Counted from the first letter of the stretch, positions 52,055-61,429 are shown. The stretch: 64,000 nucleotides of DNA from DASZHJ01 sp035507155 (GCA_035507155.1 DATJOK010000071.1:7284-71283), one strand, 5' to 3'. Made by a program: numbers and translations. Notes: generated from the letters alone by a model not told the origin.

Positions 52055-52909
52055 CTACCCCTTGACACCCCCCATGGTGAGGCCGGCGCTCATGTAGCGG
52101 CGGAAGATGTAGTAGATGGCGAGTGGCGGCAACGCAAAGACGATCGAGGCCGCCATCAGGTAGTTCCAGGGCGCCTCGTCGCTGTTGAGGAACTTTCCGA
52201 GCGTCACCGGCACCGTGATCGTCTGGTCGGAGGAGAGCAGCAGGAAGGCGTAGAGGTACTCGTTCCAGGCCAGCAGCAGCGCGTAGGTGCCGACCGCCAC
52301 CAGCGCCGGGGCCATCAGCGGCAGATAGATGCGGAAAAAGATCTGCGGCGGCGAGGCACCGTCGATGCGGGCCGCCTCGTCGAGCTCGCGCGGGATGCTG
52401 CCGGCATATTGCTGGAAGATGAAGATCGCATAGGGTGTGGCGAAGGTGACCTCGACCGCGATCACCGACCAGGCGTTGTCGGCGAGCCCGTAGCTCTTCA
52501 TGATGCGATAGAAGGGGATCGCCAGGAAGGACATCGGGATGACGTAGGTGAGGAGCGCCGTGTTGGTGACGAGCCATCCCATCGGCACCCGGAGCCGCCC
52601 GATCGAGAAGCTGGTGAGCGCGCCGATGAAGAGGGTGAGCAGCGCCACCGCCACGCCGATGTAGAGGCTGTTCCCCATCTGCAGCCAGAAATGCTCGAGA
52701 TACCAGTACCCCTCCTTGAAGACGATGATGAAGCTCTCGAGGGTGGGGTGCGGCGGCCATACGTTGGAGGCGAAGACGTCCTCCTTCTGCTGCACCGCCA
52801 CCAGAACCATGTTGTAGAGCGGCAGCAGCGTCCAGATCAGCACGATGAGGCCCACGAGCCAAGCGCCCGCGTCGCCGAGGCGGCGGCGCACCAAGTGACC
52901 GCTGCTCAC
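52055..52909 (-). CDS. CUT1-type sugar ABC transporter permease (MalG/UgpE-like)
   Basis: The 284-aa permease has six helices and the EAA loop DEAARIDGASPPQIFFRIYLPLM. It begins at GTG 52909, overlapping the MalF-like stop (GTGA). It ends with the MalG-type RRYMSAGLTMGGVKG. It forms the channel with the MalF-like protein for a sugar, sugar acid or polyol. No ATPase gene follows, so a shared MsmK/UgpC-type ATPase from elsewhere is needed. Confidence 0.93.
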   Translation of the reverse strand: MSSGHLVRRRLGDAGAWLVGLIVLIWTLLPLYNMVLVAVQQKEDVFASNVWPPHPTLESFIIVFKEGYWYLEHFWLQMGNSLYIGVAVALLTLFIGALTSFSIGRLRVPMGWLVTNTALLTYVIPMSFLAIPFYRIMKSYGLADNAWSVIAVEVTFATPYAIFIFQQYAGSIPRELDEAARIDGASPPQIFFRIYLPLMAPALVAVGTYALLLAWNEYLYAFLLLSSDQTITVPVTLGKFLNSDEAPWNYLMAASIVFALPPLAIYYIFRRYMSAGLTMGGVKG

Positions 52910-53829
52910 AGCTGCACCTCACCCTTGGAGAGCCGGCGCATCAGGATGATGACCAGCGGCACCAGCAGCGGCAGCGCCGAGATCACCGCCGCCATGCCCA
53001 TGCCGGGATCGCCGAGCTCGAAGGCGTCGCGGATGCCGAGCGTCGCCAGCACGTGGGTCTGCAGCGCCGGCCCGCCGCCACTGACGAAATGGACGGTGTT
53101 GAAGTCGCCGAGGGTCCAGATCGTCGAGAGCAGCGTGCAGACGGTGTAGAGGTTCGCCATCAGCGGGAAGGTCACGTGCAGGAAGCTCCTGAGGCCGGTG
53201 GCGCCGTCGACCTCGGCGGCCTCGTAGAGCTCCCGCGGAATCGACATGCGGCCGGCGAGGAAGATCACGGTCCAGAACGGCATCCACTTCCAGATGTAGG
53301 CGACGATGACCGAGCCCATGGCGAGGTGCGGCGTGTCGAGCCAGGGCGGCCCGTCCATCCGGAAGAAGGTCCAGAGCGCGTTGTTGATGAGGCCCCACTG
53401 GCCGTTCAGCATCCAGTGGAACGAGATGAAGGTCGGGATCGCCGGCACCGCCCAGGGCAGCACGAAGATCAGCAGCAGCGCCTTCACCCACCAGCCCGGT
53501 CGCATGAAGAAGCCCGACAGCAGCAGCGCCAGGAACAGCTTCAGGTTCACGCCGACGGCAAGATAGACCAGCGTGTTGACGACGGTCTCGGCGTAGATGG
53601 GATCGGCGAAGAGCGCGCGGTAGCTGGCGGGGCTGCTGCCGAGCCATAGCCCATATCCCACGGGGTAGAGCACGAAGGCGAAGAACACTGCCGCATAAGG
53701 CAGCAGGAAGGCGAGTGCCCAGGAGAGCTCCGAGCCCTTGAGCCCATGGGCCGCGCGCAGGCGCCCGCCGCGGCGCGCAGGAGCCTCGCGCGCCGCAGCG
53801 AGAGCCGGAGTGCCGGGCGCCGCCGCCAT
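52906..53829 (-). CDS. CUT1-type sugar ABC transporter permease (MalF/UgpA-like)
   Basis: The 307-aa permease has a short Ala/Arg-rich cytoplasmic lead (about 35 residues), six helices and the EAA loop YEAAEVDGATGLRSFLHVTFPLM. ATG 53829 shares one base with the stop of the binding-protein gene (TAATG), so translation is coupled. It is the partner of the MalG-like permease downstream. Length is normal for the family. Confidence 0.93.
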   Translation of the reverse strand: MAAAPGTPALAAAREAPARRGGRLRAAHGLKGSELSWALAFLLPYAAVFFAFVLYPVGYGLWLGSSPASYRALFADPIYAETVVNTLVYLAVGVNLKLFLALLLSGFFMRPGWWVKALLLIFVLPWAVPAIPTFISFHWMLNGQWGLINNALWTFFRMDGPPWLDTPHLAMGSVIVAYIWKWMPFWTVIFLAGRMSIPRELYEAAEVDGATGLRSFLHVTFPLMANLYTVCTLLSTIWTLGDFNTVHFVSGGGPALQTHVLATLGIRDAFELGDPGMGMAAVISALPLLVPLVIILMRRLSKGEVQL

Positions 53830-55202
53830 TATTCGGCGGGCACCGGGTACTTGGCGAAGTCGGTCTTGATCTGCGCCAGCGCCTGATCCACCGCCTTCTC
53901 GGGCGTCATCCCGCCTGTCATCACGTTCGCCTCCGCCTTGCCCCAGACCTGCTCGGCATTGACGTCGGCGTAGGCGGGGTTGAAGGCCTGGAACCACGGC
54001 ATCGTCGGCCCGTCGAGCTCCTGATGCGTCGCCACCGCGCGGTGCGGATCCTTGGGATCGGTCCAGAACGGATCCTCCTTGGCGAGCGACGGCATCACCG
54101 GCAGCCAGCGGCCACGCGCGGCGACGAGATAGGCGTCGATCACCTTCGGCTGGATCAGGTACTTGAGGAAGTCCTTGGCGCCGTCGACGTTCTTGGCGCC
54201 TTTCGGGATGAAGGCGAGCTTCACGGAGACGAGGCTGGTGGTGGGCTTGCCGTCCGGCCCCAGCGGACCCGACTGGGTCACGATCTCATGCATGTACTGG
54301 TCGGTCTTCTCCATCTGCGCCACCGGGATCGAGAGCGTCGCGTTCGGCGTCATCACGATCTGCTTGGCGTAGAAGGCGCTATTGTTGTCGGGGTCGCCCC
54401 AGTTGATGGCGCCCGGCGGCACGAAACCCTCCTTGAAGGGCGTGGTGAGCTTGGTGAGCGCCCTGATCGCGGCTTCGCGCACCTTGGGGTCATCCGCATG
54501 CAGCTTGCCGTCCGGCGTCACGAGGCCGGCGCCGCCATAGGCGACCAGAAACTGATTGAAGAGATAAGTGCTGTCGCTGTCCTTGGTGGCGAGCGAGTAG
54601 CCCAGGCCATAGACGCGCTGGCCCTTGGCGCGCAGCTTCTTCTGCACGCCCTCGAAGAAATCGAAATAGGCTTCCCAGGTCTTCGGGATGTCCTCCACCT
54701 TGTAGCCGGCCGCCTCGATCATCGGCCTCCAGACGAAGTAGTGCAGCGCCTGCTGCTTCAGCGGCACGCCGAAGAAGCTGCGCTTCTTGGTGACGTTGTC
54801 GTAGAGCCGGGCGGCGGTGACCGCAGTCTGGCTGTACTGGGATTTCTGCGTATCCACCACGTCGCTGACATCGACGATCTTGTCGTTCCAGGCGTTCTGG
54901 CCCAGCAGCAGGAAATCGCCGTTGTCGACGTAACAGAGATCGGGAACCTCGCCGGTGGTGATGGCGGAGACGATCTTCGCCGGCAGGTCGGAGCCGTTAT
55001 AGAAGGTGAGGTCGACTTTGTTGCCGGTCTGCTTCTCCCAGGCCGCGATCACGTCCTTCATCGCCTGGTCCTCGGCGGGATAGAAGCCCTGGTTCCACCA
55101 GACCGTGACGGTCTGGCCTGCGGCATTGGCGGGCGTGCTCAGCAGCGCTGTTCCGACGAGGCAGGCGGCGACCACGAAGGGGCGCCAGGACAGACTCTTC
55201 AT
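53829..55202 (-). CDS. Sugar ABC transporter solute-binding protein, family 1
   Basis: The 457-aa protein has a Sec signal (SWRPFVVAACLVGTALLSTPANA, cut near residue 27). A family-1 periplasmic-binding fold follows: TVTVWWNQGFYPAEDQAM, KIVSAITTGEVPDLCYVDNG and AVDQALAQIKTDFA at the end. It captures the cargo in the periplasm. GGGAGGA lies 9 nt before the ATG. It heads a three-gene operon with a possible sigma70 promoter at 55277-55305. The ligand is not predictable. Confidence 0.93.
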   Translation of the reverse strand: MKSLSWRPFVVAACLVGTALLSTPANAAGQTVTVWWNQGFYPAEDQAMKDVIAAWEKQTGNKVDLTFYNGSDLPAKIVSAITTGEVPDLCYVDNGDFLLLGQNAWNDKIVDVSDVVDTQKSQYSQTAVTAARLYDNVTKKRSFFGVPLKQQALHYFVWRPMIEAAGYKVEDIPKTWEAYFDFFEGVQKKLRAKGQRVYGLGYSLATKDSDSTYLFNQFLVAYGGAGLVTPDGKLHADDPKVREAAIRALTKLTTPFKEGFVPPGAINWGDPDNNSAFYAKQIVMTPNATLSIPVAQMEKTDQYMHEIVTQSGPLGPDGKPTTSLVSVKLAFIPKGAKNVDGAKDFLKYLIQPKVIDAYLVAARGRWLPVMPSLAKEDPFWTDPKDPHRAVATHQELDGPTMPWFQAFNPAYADVNAEQVWGKAEANVMTGGMTPEKAVDQALAQIKTDFAKYPVPAE

Positions 55203-55276
55203 GACGTACTTTCCTCCCGAGATGGCGCCGTTCTGCCGACGTGATCGGCGGCGGGGCCTGATCCAAATGCGGGGCG

Positions 55277-55305
55277 ATTCAGCAGAGAAACCCCGGGCAA
55301 GTCAA
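55277..55305 (-). promoter_or_regulatory. Possible sigma70 promoter of the sugar transporter operon
   Basis: On the minus strand TTGACT (55305-55300) matches the -35 at five of six bases, and CTGAAT (55282-55277), 17 nt on, is a weak -10. It is 75 nt upstream of the binding-protein start. Confidence 0.4.
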
Positions 55306-55375
55306 CGACGTTCGCCGCGCGGCCGGCTCGCCGCGGCGCGCCGGGGTGTGACCATTTTCGTTTGCGCGCCGCCCC

Positions 55376-56053
55376 CTACATGATGCCGGTACGATCAAAG
55401 ATTGCCTGCGTCCGCTCGCCGCGCTCGATCATGCCGCGGACCTTCGCCTCGCCCTCGACCTTCGCCAGCGCCAGGCGCACGATCGCCTCCGCGTGATCGC
55501 GGGGGATCACCAGCACGCCGTCGACATCGCCGACGATGATGTCGCCGGGATGGATGCGCGCGCCGTTCTCGAACTCGATCGCGCAGCGGAAGTCGACGAC
55601 CCGGCCGCGCAGTCGCTGGTCCTGCGCGTAGGCGCCCTGGGAGAAGACGGGAAAGCCAAGCCCGAGGATCTCGCGGGTGTCGCGGTGGAAACCGTCGAGC
55701 ACCGCGCCGGAGGCGCCCAGCGCGCGCGCCCGCGTGCTCATCAGCCCGCCCCAGAGCGCGTAGCGAAGCGAAGCGCCGGTGCAGATATAGACCTCGCCGG
55801 GCTTCAACTCGTCGAGAGCCCGGAACATCAGGCCGAAAGCGTCGGGCTTGCCGGTATGGCCGATCATCTCGCCGCAGCAATCCGCCTCCAGCACCGGCAT
55901 GGCGCGGCCGACGACCATCATATCCGGCGCCAGCGCGCGGATCGCCGGCGGCAGGAACTGCCGCGTCAGCCCCTCGCTGTCCATGACGTCGCCGATCACC
56001 GCGGTAAACAGCCGCTCGCGAATGCTGGTGAAAAGCTGGGCATCGTCGCTCAT
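55376..56053 (-). CDS. RraA/HMG aldolase-family protein
   Basis: The 225-aa protein has the RraA-like fold markers AVIGDVMDSEGLTRQFLPP, GGLMSTRARALGASGAVLDGFHRD and a late DIIVGDVDGVLVIPR. Family members include RNase E inhibitors and 4-hydroxy-4-methyl-2-oxoglutarate aldolases that use a metal near the GxxxD-R segment. The aldolase-type motif and the sugar transporter next door favour a catabolic lyase. AGGAGG lies 9 nt before the ATG. The family is certain, the reaction is not. Confidence 0.85.
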   Translation of the reverse strand: MSDDAQLFTSIRERLFTAVIGDVMDSEGLTRQFLPPAIRALAPDMMVVGRAMPVLEADCCGEMIGHTGKPDAFGLMFRALDELKPGEVYICTGASLRYALWGGLMSTRARALGASGAVLDGFHRDTREILGLGFPVFSQGAYAQDQRLRGRVVDFRCAIEFENGARIHPGDIIVGDVDGVLVIPRDHAEAIVRLALAKVEGEAKVRGMIERGERTQAIFDRTGIM

Positions 56054-56289
56054 CGACAGTTTCCTCCTGTGCCGTTTCTTCGTGCCAGCCTAGGCGGATC
56101 GTCGGTGCTGCGCCAGGACTGCCTAGTGTTTCATCAGCCAGAGGGACATACTGCTCGAAGCGCGGCGCGCGCGGTCGCGATTTCCCTCGAAAGCGTCGCG
56201 CGACCAAGCAGTTATCAGCGCGTCCCTGGCTCTGGCGTGTGGATTGCAGGGGCGATCCGGTAAGACTGAGCAGGGGGGCGCGACTGCCG

Positions 56290-57732
56290 GTGAGCGAGGC
56301 GAGGGCAAGGCGAGACAATCCTGCGGCGCCGTTCGACGAGATGCGCGGTCCGGCTGGCGTCCACCGCAAATACGAGCCGATCCACCAATGGCTCGAACAG
56401 ACGCCGGCGGAGACGGTGGCGCTGAAGCGCAGCGAGGCGGAGCTCCTGTTCCGCCGCATTGGCATCACCTTCGCGGTCTACAGCGAGGGCGGCGATCCCG
56501 AGCGGCTCATTCCGTTCGATATCATCCCGCGCGTGCTCGATGCGCAGGAATGGGCGCTCCTGGAGCGCGGCCTTACCCAGCGGGTGAAGGCGCTCAACGC
56601 CTTTCTTTACGATGTCTATCACAAGCGCGAGATCCTGCGCGCCGGCAAGGTGCCCGAGCTGCTGGTGCTGCACAACGAGGGCTTCCGCGCGGAGATGCAG
56701 GATTTCGATCCGCCGCGCCATGTCTACTCGCATATCTCCGGCATCGATCTCGTGCGCACCGGCCCCGATGATTTCTTCGTCCTGGAGGACAACTGCCGCA
56801 CGCCCTCGGGCGTCTCCTACATGCTGGAGAACCGCGAGGCGATGATGCGGCTCTTCCCGGAGCTCTGCGCCCAGCATCGCCTCAAGCCGGTCTCGCATTA
56901 TCCGGAGGAGCTGCTGGAGATGCTGAAATCGGTGGCGCCGGTGAATTGCGCCGGCGAGCCCGTGGTGGCGCTGCTGACGCCCGGCTCCTACAACAGCGCC
57001 TATTACGAGCACTCCTTCCTCGCCGACGAGATGGGGATCGAGATCGTCGAGGGCGCCGATCTCTTCACCGACGACAACGTCGTCTATATGCGCACCACCG
57101 AGGGACCGCGGCGCGTCGACGTGATCTATCGCCGCATCGACGACGACTTTCTGGATCCGCTGGCGTTCCGGCCGGACTCCATGGTGGGCACGGCCGGCCT
57201 CCTCAACGCCTACCGCGCCGGCAATGTGAGCCTCGCCAACGCGGTCGGCACCGGCGTTGCCGACGACAAGGCGATCTACCCCTATGTCCCCGCGATGATC
57301 GAGTTCTATCTCGGCGAGCGGCCGGTTCTCAAGAACGTGCCAACCTACAGCTGCGGCCGTCGGGACGATCTGGCCTATGTCCTCGATCACCTCGAGGAGC
57401 TCGTGGTGAAGGAGGCGCGCGGCTCCGGCGGCTACGGCATGCTGGTGGGGCCGCAGGCGAGCCTCGCCGAGCTCGACGCCTTCCGCGAGAAGCTCCGCGC
57501 GCGGCCCGACGATTACATCGCGCAACCGACCCTCGCGCTCTCGACCTGCCCCACCTTCGTCGAGAGCGGTGTGGCGCCGCGCCACGTGGATCTCCGGCCC
57601 TTCGTGCTCGCCGGCAAGGAGATCCGCATCGTGCCGGGCGGTCTCACCCGCGTCGCGCTCCGCTCGGGTTCCCTGGTGGTGAATTCGAGCCAGGGCGGCG
57701 GCACCAAGGACACCTGGGTGCTGGAGGGCTGA
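56290..57732 (+). CDS. Circularly permuted ATP-grasp protein (type 2)
   Basis: The protein of about 480 aa begins with FDEMRGPAGVHRKYEPIH and has IPFDIIPRVL, VYSHISGIDLVRTGPDDFFVLEDNCRTPSGVSYM and a late LVVKEARGSGGYGMLVGP, the permuted ATP-grasp pattern. It probably forms an amide or peptide-like bond using ATP. The start is uncertain: GTG 56290 has AGGGGGG about 10 nt upstream, while GTG 56239 and ATG 56341 are also in frame. It heads a four-gene run with the alpha-E, transglutaminase and Anbu genes. Confidence 0.9.
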   Translation: MSEARARRDNPAAPFDEMRGPAGVHRKYEPIHQWLEQTPAETVALKRSEAELLFRRIGITFAVYSEGGDPERLIPFDIIPRVLDAQEWALLERGLTQRVKALNAFLYDVYHKREILRAGKVPELLVLHNEGFRAEMQDFDPPRHVYSHISGIDLVRTGPDDFFVLEDNCRTPSGVSYMLENREAMMRLFPELCAQHRLKPVSHYPEELLEMLKSVAPVNCAGEPVVALLTPGSYNSAYYEHSFLADEMGIEIVEGADLFTDDNVVYMRTTEGPRRVDVIYRRIDDDFLDPLAFRPDSMVGTAGLLNAYRAGNVSLANAVGTGVADDKAIYPYVPAMIEFYLGERPVLKNVPTYSCGRRDDLAYVLDHLEELVVKEARGSGGYGMLVGPQASLAELDAFREKLRARPDDYIAQPTLALSTCPTFVESGVAPRHVDLRPFVLAGKEIRIVPGGLTRVALRSGSLVVNSSQGGGTKDTWVLEG

Positions 57733-57739
57733 GACAGCG

Positions 57740-58684
57740 ATGCTGAGCCGGACCGCCGACAGCCTCTATTGGCTCGCACGCTATGTGGAGCGCGCGGAGA
57801 ACATCGCCCGCGCCGTGCTGGTCGGCCACTGGATGGCGAGCATGGCGCGCTCGCTGGGCAACCCGGGCAACGAATGGGAGTCGACGCTCGTCGCGTGCGG
57901 CTGCGACGCGGGCTTCCGCGCCAAGCACAGCGAGGTGACGCCGACGGCGGTGGTGGACTACCTCGTGCGCGATCCCGAGAATCCCTCCAGCATCCTGTCC
58001 TGCATCGAGATCGCGCGCCGCAACGGCCGCGCCGTCAGGACCGCCCTCACCGTCGACATGTGGCATGCTCTCAACGAGACTTGGATGCGTGCCCGGCCGC
58101 GCCTGGCGACGCCGCTCGCCGCCGAGGAGGTGACCGAGGTACTGGAGTGGGTGAAGGATCGCTCGCAGCTCTTCAACGGCGCCTACGCCAATACCATGCT
58201 GCGAAACGATGCCTATTACTTCACGCGACTCGGCACCTATATCGAGCGCGCCGACAACACCGCGAGAATCCTCGACGTCAAGTATCACGTGCTGCTGCCG
58301 CAGGCGGAGGGCGTCGGGGGCGCCCTCGATTACTACCAGTGGCAGGCGATGCTGCGCTCGGTCTCGGGGCTCAGGAGCTATCACTGGGTCTACCACGAGC
58401 GGCTCAAGCCCTGGCTCATCGCCGAGCTGATGATCCTGCGGCCGGAGATGCCGCGTTCGCTGGTGCGTTGCTACGACGAGATCACCCGCTTCCTCGATCT
58501 CCTTGCCGAGGCCTACAGCGGCAAGCGCGGCGAATGCCATCGGCTTGCCGGCGAGGTGCATGCGCGGCTGCGCTACGGCCGCATCCAGGATGTGTTTCAA
58601 TCCGGGCTGCACGAATTCCTGATCGAATTCGTCACGCGTACCACGAAGCTCGGCGAAGAGATCAGCACACTTTATCTGATGTAG
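57740..58684 (+). CDS. Alpha-E domain protein
   Basis: The 314-aa helical protein begins MLSRTADSLYWLARYVERAENIAR, the alpha-E (DUF403) signature, and has YFTRLGTYIERADNTARILDVKYH in the middle. Members are always found beside the permuted ATP-grasp and transglutaminase-like genes, suggesting a shared complex that makes or trims a peptide tag. It starts 7 nt after the ATP-grasp stop. No catalytic residue can be named. Confidence 0.92.
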   Translation: MLSRTADSLYWLARYVERAENIARAVLVGHWMASMARSLGNPGNEWESTLVACGCDAGFRAKHSEVTPTAVVDYLVRDPENPSSILSCIEIARRNGRAVRTALTVDMWHALNETWMRARPRLATPLAAEEVTEVLEWVKDRSQLFNGAYANTMLRNDAYYFTRLGTYIERADNTARILDVKYHVLLPQAEGVGGALDYYQWQAMLRSVSGLRSYHWVYHERLKPWLIAELMILRPEMPRSLVRCYDEITRFLDLLAEAYSGKRGECHRLAGEVHARLRYGRIQDVFQSGLHEFLIEFVTRTTKLGEEISTLYLM

Positions 58685-58689
58685 CCCGC

Positions 58690-59499
58690 ATGCGACTCCG
58701 CGTCCGCCACCAGACCACATACCGGTACGAGAGGCCGGTGCCCTATTCGATCCAGACGCTCCGAGTGAGCCCGCGGTCCTATGAGGGGCTGGCAGTGTTG
58801 CGCTGGTCGGTGCGCGGCGAGGCCAAGCGCGAGCTGCCGTCATTGATCGATGGCTTCGGAAATCTGATCCATTGCCACACCATTACCGAGCCCCACACCG
58901 AGATGACGCTGCTGGTGGAGGGCGAGGTCGACACCACGGACACGGTCGGCGTCATCCGCGGCGCCGCGGAGACCTTGCCGCCAGCCTATTACCTGCGCCG
59001 CACCGAGCTCACCGCGCCGCATCCGCTGATCGCGGCGCTCGCCGCCGACGTCATGCGCGAATCGAACACGCTGGCGCGGCTCCATCGCCTGATGGGCGCG
59101 GTCCGCGACGACATGGAGTATCAGCTCGGCATCACCGAGGTGCACACGCCGGCGGGCGAGGCGCTGCAGCACGGCGCCGGCGTCTGCCAGGACCATGCGC
59201 ACGTGTTCATCGCCGCCGCGCGCACGATGGCGATTCCCGCCCGCTACATCGGCGGATATCTCTGGACCGGCGAGGAGGAGCGCGACCACGACGCCAGCCA
59301 CGCCTGGGCGGAGGCCTATGTGGAGGATCTCGGCTGGGTCGGATTCGACCCTGCGAATCGCATTTGTCCCACCGCCTCCTATATCCGCGCCAGCGTCGGT
59401 CTCGACTACTGGTCAGCGGCGCCGGTCCGTGGCATACGCAGAGGCGGCTCCGCCGAGACCCTGGCGGTCAAGGTGACCGTCGGCAGCGGAGAGCAGTGA
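58690..59499 (+). CDS. Transglutaminase-like cysteine peptidase
   Basis: The 269-aa protein has a bacterial transglutaminase N-terminal beta domain (MRLRVRHQTTYRYERPV) and a papain-like core with Cys in GAGVCQDHAH, His in SHAWAEAYV, and Asp in GFDPANR, a full triad. It likely cleaves amide bonds. ATG 58690 is 5 nt after the alpha-E stop; longer open frames run through the alpha-E gene. With the ATP-grasp partner it forms a predicted make-and-break peptide system. Confidence 0.92.
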   Translation: MRLRVRHQTTYRYERPVPYSIQTLRVSPRSYEGLAVLRWSVRGEAKRELPSLIDGFGNLIHCHTITEPHTEMTLLVEGEVDTTDTVGVIRGAAETLPPAYYLRRTELTAPHPLIAALAADVMRESNTLARLHRLMGAVRDDMEYQLGITEVHTPAGEALQHGAGVCQDHAHVFIAAARTMAIPARYIGGYLWTGEEERDHDASHAWAEAYVEDLGWVGFDPANRICPTASYIRASVGLDYWSAAPVRGIRRGGSAETLAVKVTVGSGEQ

Positions 59500-59525
59500 C
59501 CGCGCGCGCGGTCGGGGATCAGGTC

Positions 59526-60260
59526 ATGACCTACTGCGTAGGGCTCGCGCTCCGGGACGGGCTCGTCCTGATGTCGGACACCCGCACCAACGCCGGCGTC
59601 GACAACATCGCCACCTTCTCCAAGATGCATGTCTTCGAGAAGCCCGGCGAGCGCGTGATCGTGCTGCTGACCTCGGGCAATCTCGCGGTGACCCAGGCGG
59701 TGGTGAGCCTGCTGCGCGAGGCGATCGCCGCCGATGGGCCGGAAGACTCGCTGATGACGACGCCGACGCTGTTCCGCGCGGCGCAGCTGGTCGGCGAGGC
59801 GATCCGCAGGGTTTTCCATACCGACGGCGAGGCGCTCAAGGAGCAGGACGTGCCCTTCGACGTCTCGATCCTGGTGGGAGGCCAGATCAAGGGCGGCGAG
59901 ATGCAGCTCTTCCAGGTCTATTCCGCCGGCAACTTCATCGAGGCGACGACCGACACACCTTTCCTGCAGGCGGGCGAGCACAAATACGGGAAGCCCATCC
60001 TCGACCGCGCGGCGCGTCCCGACATGGACATCTACGATGCGGTGAAGCTCGCGATGATCTCCATGGACTCGACGCTGCGCAGCAATCTCACCGTCGGCAT
60101 GCCGATCGACCTCCTCCTCTATCGCCGCGGCGCCTTCAAGGTGGAGCTCCGCCGCCGCCTCGATCAGAATGACAGCTACTTCTCGATGATCCGCAACCGC
60201 TGGTCCCAGGCGCTGGTGGACGCCTACCAGCACCTGCCGCGGCCGGACTGGAAGAGCTGA
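59526..60260 (+). CDS. Anbu proteasome-like peptidase
   Basis: The 244-aa protein begins MTYCVGLALRDGLVLMSDTRTN, so the Thr at position 2 becomes the Ntn nucleophile after Met removal, with Asp (SDTR) and a Lys further on as in HslV and 20S beta subunits. It matches Anbu, the ancestral proteasome-like family that forms helical or open rings. It is 26 nt after the transglutaminase gene in the known ATP-grasp/alpha-E/transglutaminase/Anbu cluster. No ATPase partner is present in the window. Substrates are unknown. Confidence 0.92.
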   Translation: MTYCVGLALRDGLVLMSDTRTNAGVDNIATFSKMHVFEKPGERVIVLLTSGNLAVTQAVVSLLREAIAADGPEDSLMTTPTLFRAAQLVGEAIRRVFHTDGEALKEQDVPFDVSILVGGQIKGGEMQLFQVYSAGNFIEATTDTPFLQAGEHKYGKPILDRAARPDMDIYDAVKLAMISMDSTLRSNLTVGMPIDLLLYRRGAFKVELRRRLDQNDSYFSMIRNRWSQALVDAYQHLPRPDWKS

Positions 60261-61429
60261 CGCAAGCGCCAGGACGAGGCGGTGCCCTCATCCTCGACTG
60301 CGGCGCGGTCGAGGCCGATAGCTTGGAGCGCGTGGTCGTCGAAATCAGCGAGTCGCCGACGGTCGCGCCTGACAACGACGTGCCGGCCGAGCGGTGGCGG
60401 ATGCGGCCACCGGGCTCGGAGCTCGAACGGCGAGGAACGCGTGTCGGAAGCGGCTCGAGCAAGTGACCCGCGTGTCGGTGTTGTACCGGCGCCTCCGCGA
60501 CGGTTCCGCCCATCCGTCGTCGCGATCCAGAGTCCGCAGGCGACACCGGCGACGCCGGCCAGCAGGTTGACCCCGAGCGGCTCGCCCAGCAGCGGTGCCG
60601 CCAGCAGCGCGGCGGTGATCGGGTTGAGCGTGATCGCGCTCGCGACCCGCGTCGGCGTCGTGCGCTGGAGCGCGAAGACCCAGAGGAAGAAGGTGAGGGC
60701 GGCGCCGAAGGCGCCGAGATAAAGGACGGCGAGCCACTGCGGCAGGCCGAAACCGGCGCTCGCCGCGAGACCGCCGCGCGCCCAGGCGAGAACGAGGAGC
60801 GAGCCGGAGCCCGCGGCCATTCCAGTAGCGACGAAGCCGAGCGGGCTCGACCGCGCGATGAAGGGCCGCGACCAGACATTGTAAAGCGCCATGCAGAAGG
60901 CCCCGGCGATCATGATGAGATCGCCGCGCCAGGCGCCCGCCGGCGCCTCGGCGAGGCCGGCGGCGAGCGCCACCGCGACACCGCCGACCGCGATCGCGAC
61001 GCCGGCGGTCTTGCGGGCGGTAAGCGGCTCGATCCGCAGCAGCGCGCCCACGACCATGGTGAGGAGCGGCAGCGTCGAGAGCGCGAGCGCGCCGCGCGCC
61101 GCCGTCGTGTAGCGGAGCGACAGGTTGAAGACGCTCATGAAGATCCCGAAGAAGAGGATCCCGAGCGCCGCGACGCCAGCCCAGTCGCGGTGCCGCGGCC
61201 ACCGGCTGCGCAACGCGAGCGCGACCGGCAGCAGGAGGATGAAGCCCAGGCCGAAGCGGAGCGCGGCGAGGGTGATCGGATCCGTGGCGCCGATGGCGAG
61301 GCGCGTCACCGCCGTGTTGGTGCCGCCCAGCGTGCTGGAAAGGATCGCCGCCAGGACGCCGAGGCCTTCCCCGCTTTTCCCGGTGATTCGGCCGGCTTCG
61401 TCGCCGATGCCGCGCTGCGCCAGTGCCAT
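60224..61429 (-). CDS. EamA/DMT-family transporter with unusual C-terminal tail
   Basis: The protein has ten helices in two EamA repeats over about the first 305 residues (AILSSTLGGTNTAVTRLA to GLWIATTDGR). It then has a tail of about 95 mostly polar, Arg-rich residues unlike the family. That tail overlaps the last 37 nt of the anbu gene on the other strand. A lost stop or a frameshift near 60510 would explain it. The core probably exports or imports a small metabolite. GGAGG lies 6 nt before the ATG. Confidence 0.82.
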   Translation of the reverse strand: MALAQRGIGDEAGRITGKSGEGLGVLAAILSSTLGGTNTAVTRLAIGATDPITLAALRFGLGFILLLPVALALRSRWPRHRDWAGVAALGILFFGIFMSVFNLSLRYTTAARGALALSTLPLLTMVVGALLRIEPLTARKTAGVAIAVGGVAVALAAGLAEAPAGAWRGDLIMIAGAFCMALYNVWSRPFIARSSPLGFVATGMAAGSGSLLVLAWARGGLAASAGFGLPQWLAVLYLGAFGAALTFFLWVFALQRTTPTRVASAITLNPITAALLAAPLLGEPLGVNLLAGVAGVACGLWIATTDGRNRRGGAGTTPTRGSLARAASDTRSSPFELRARWPHPPPLGRHVVVRRDRRRLADFDDHALQAIGLDRAAVEDEGTASSWRLRQLFQSGRGRCW

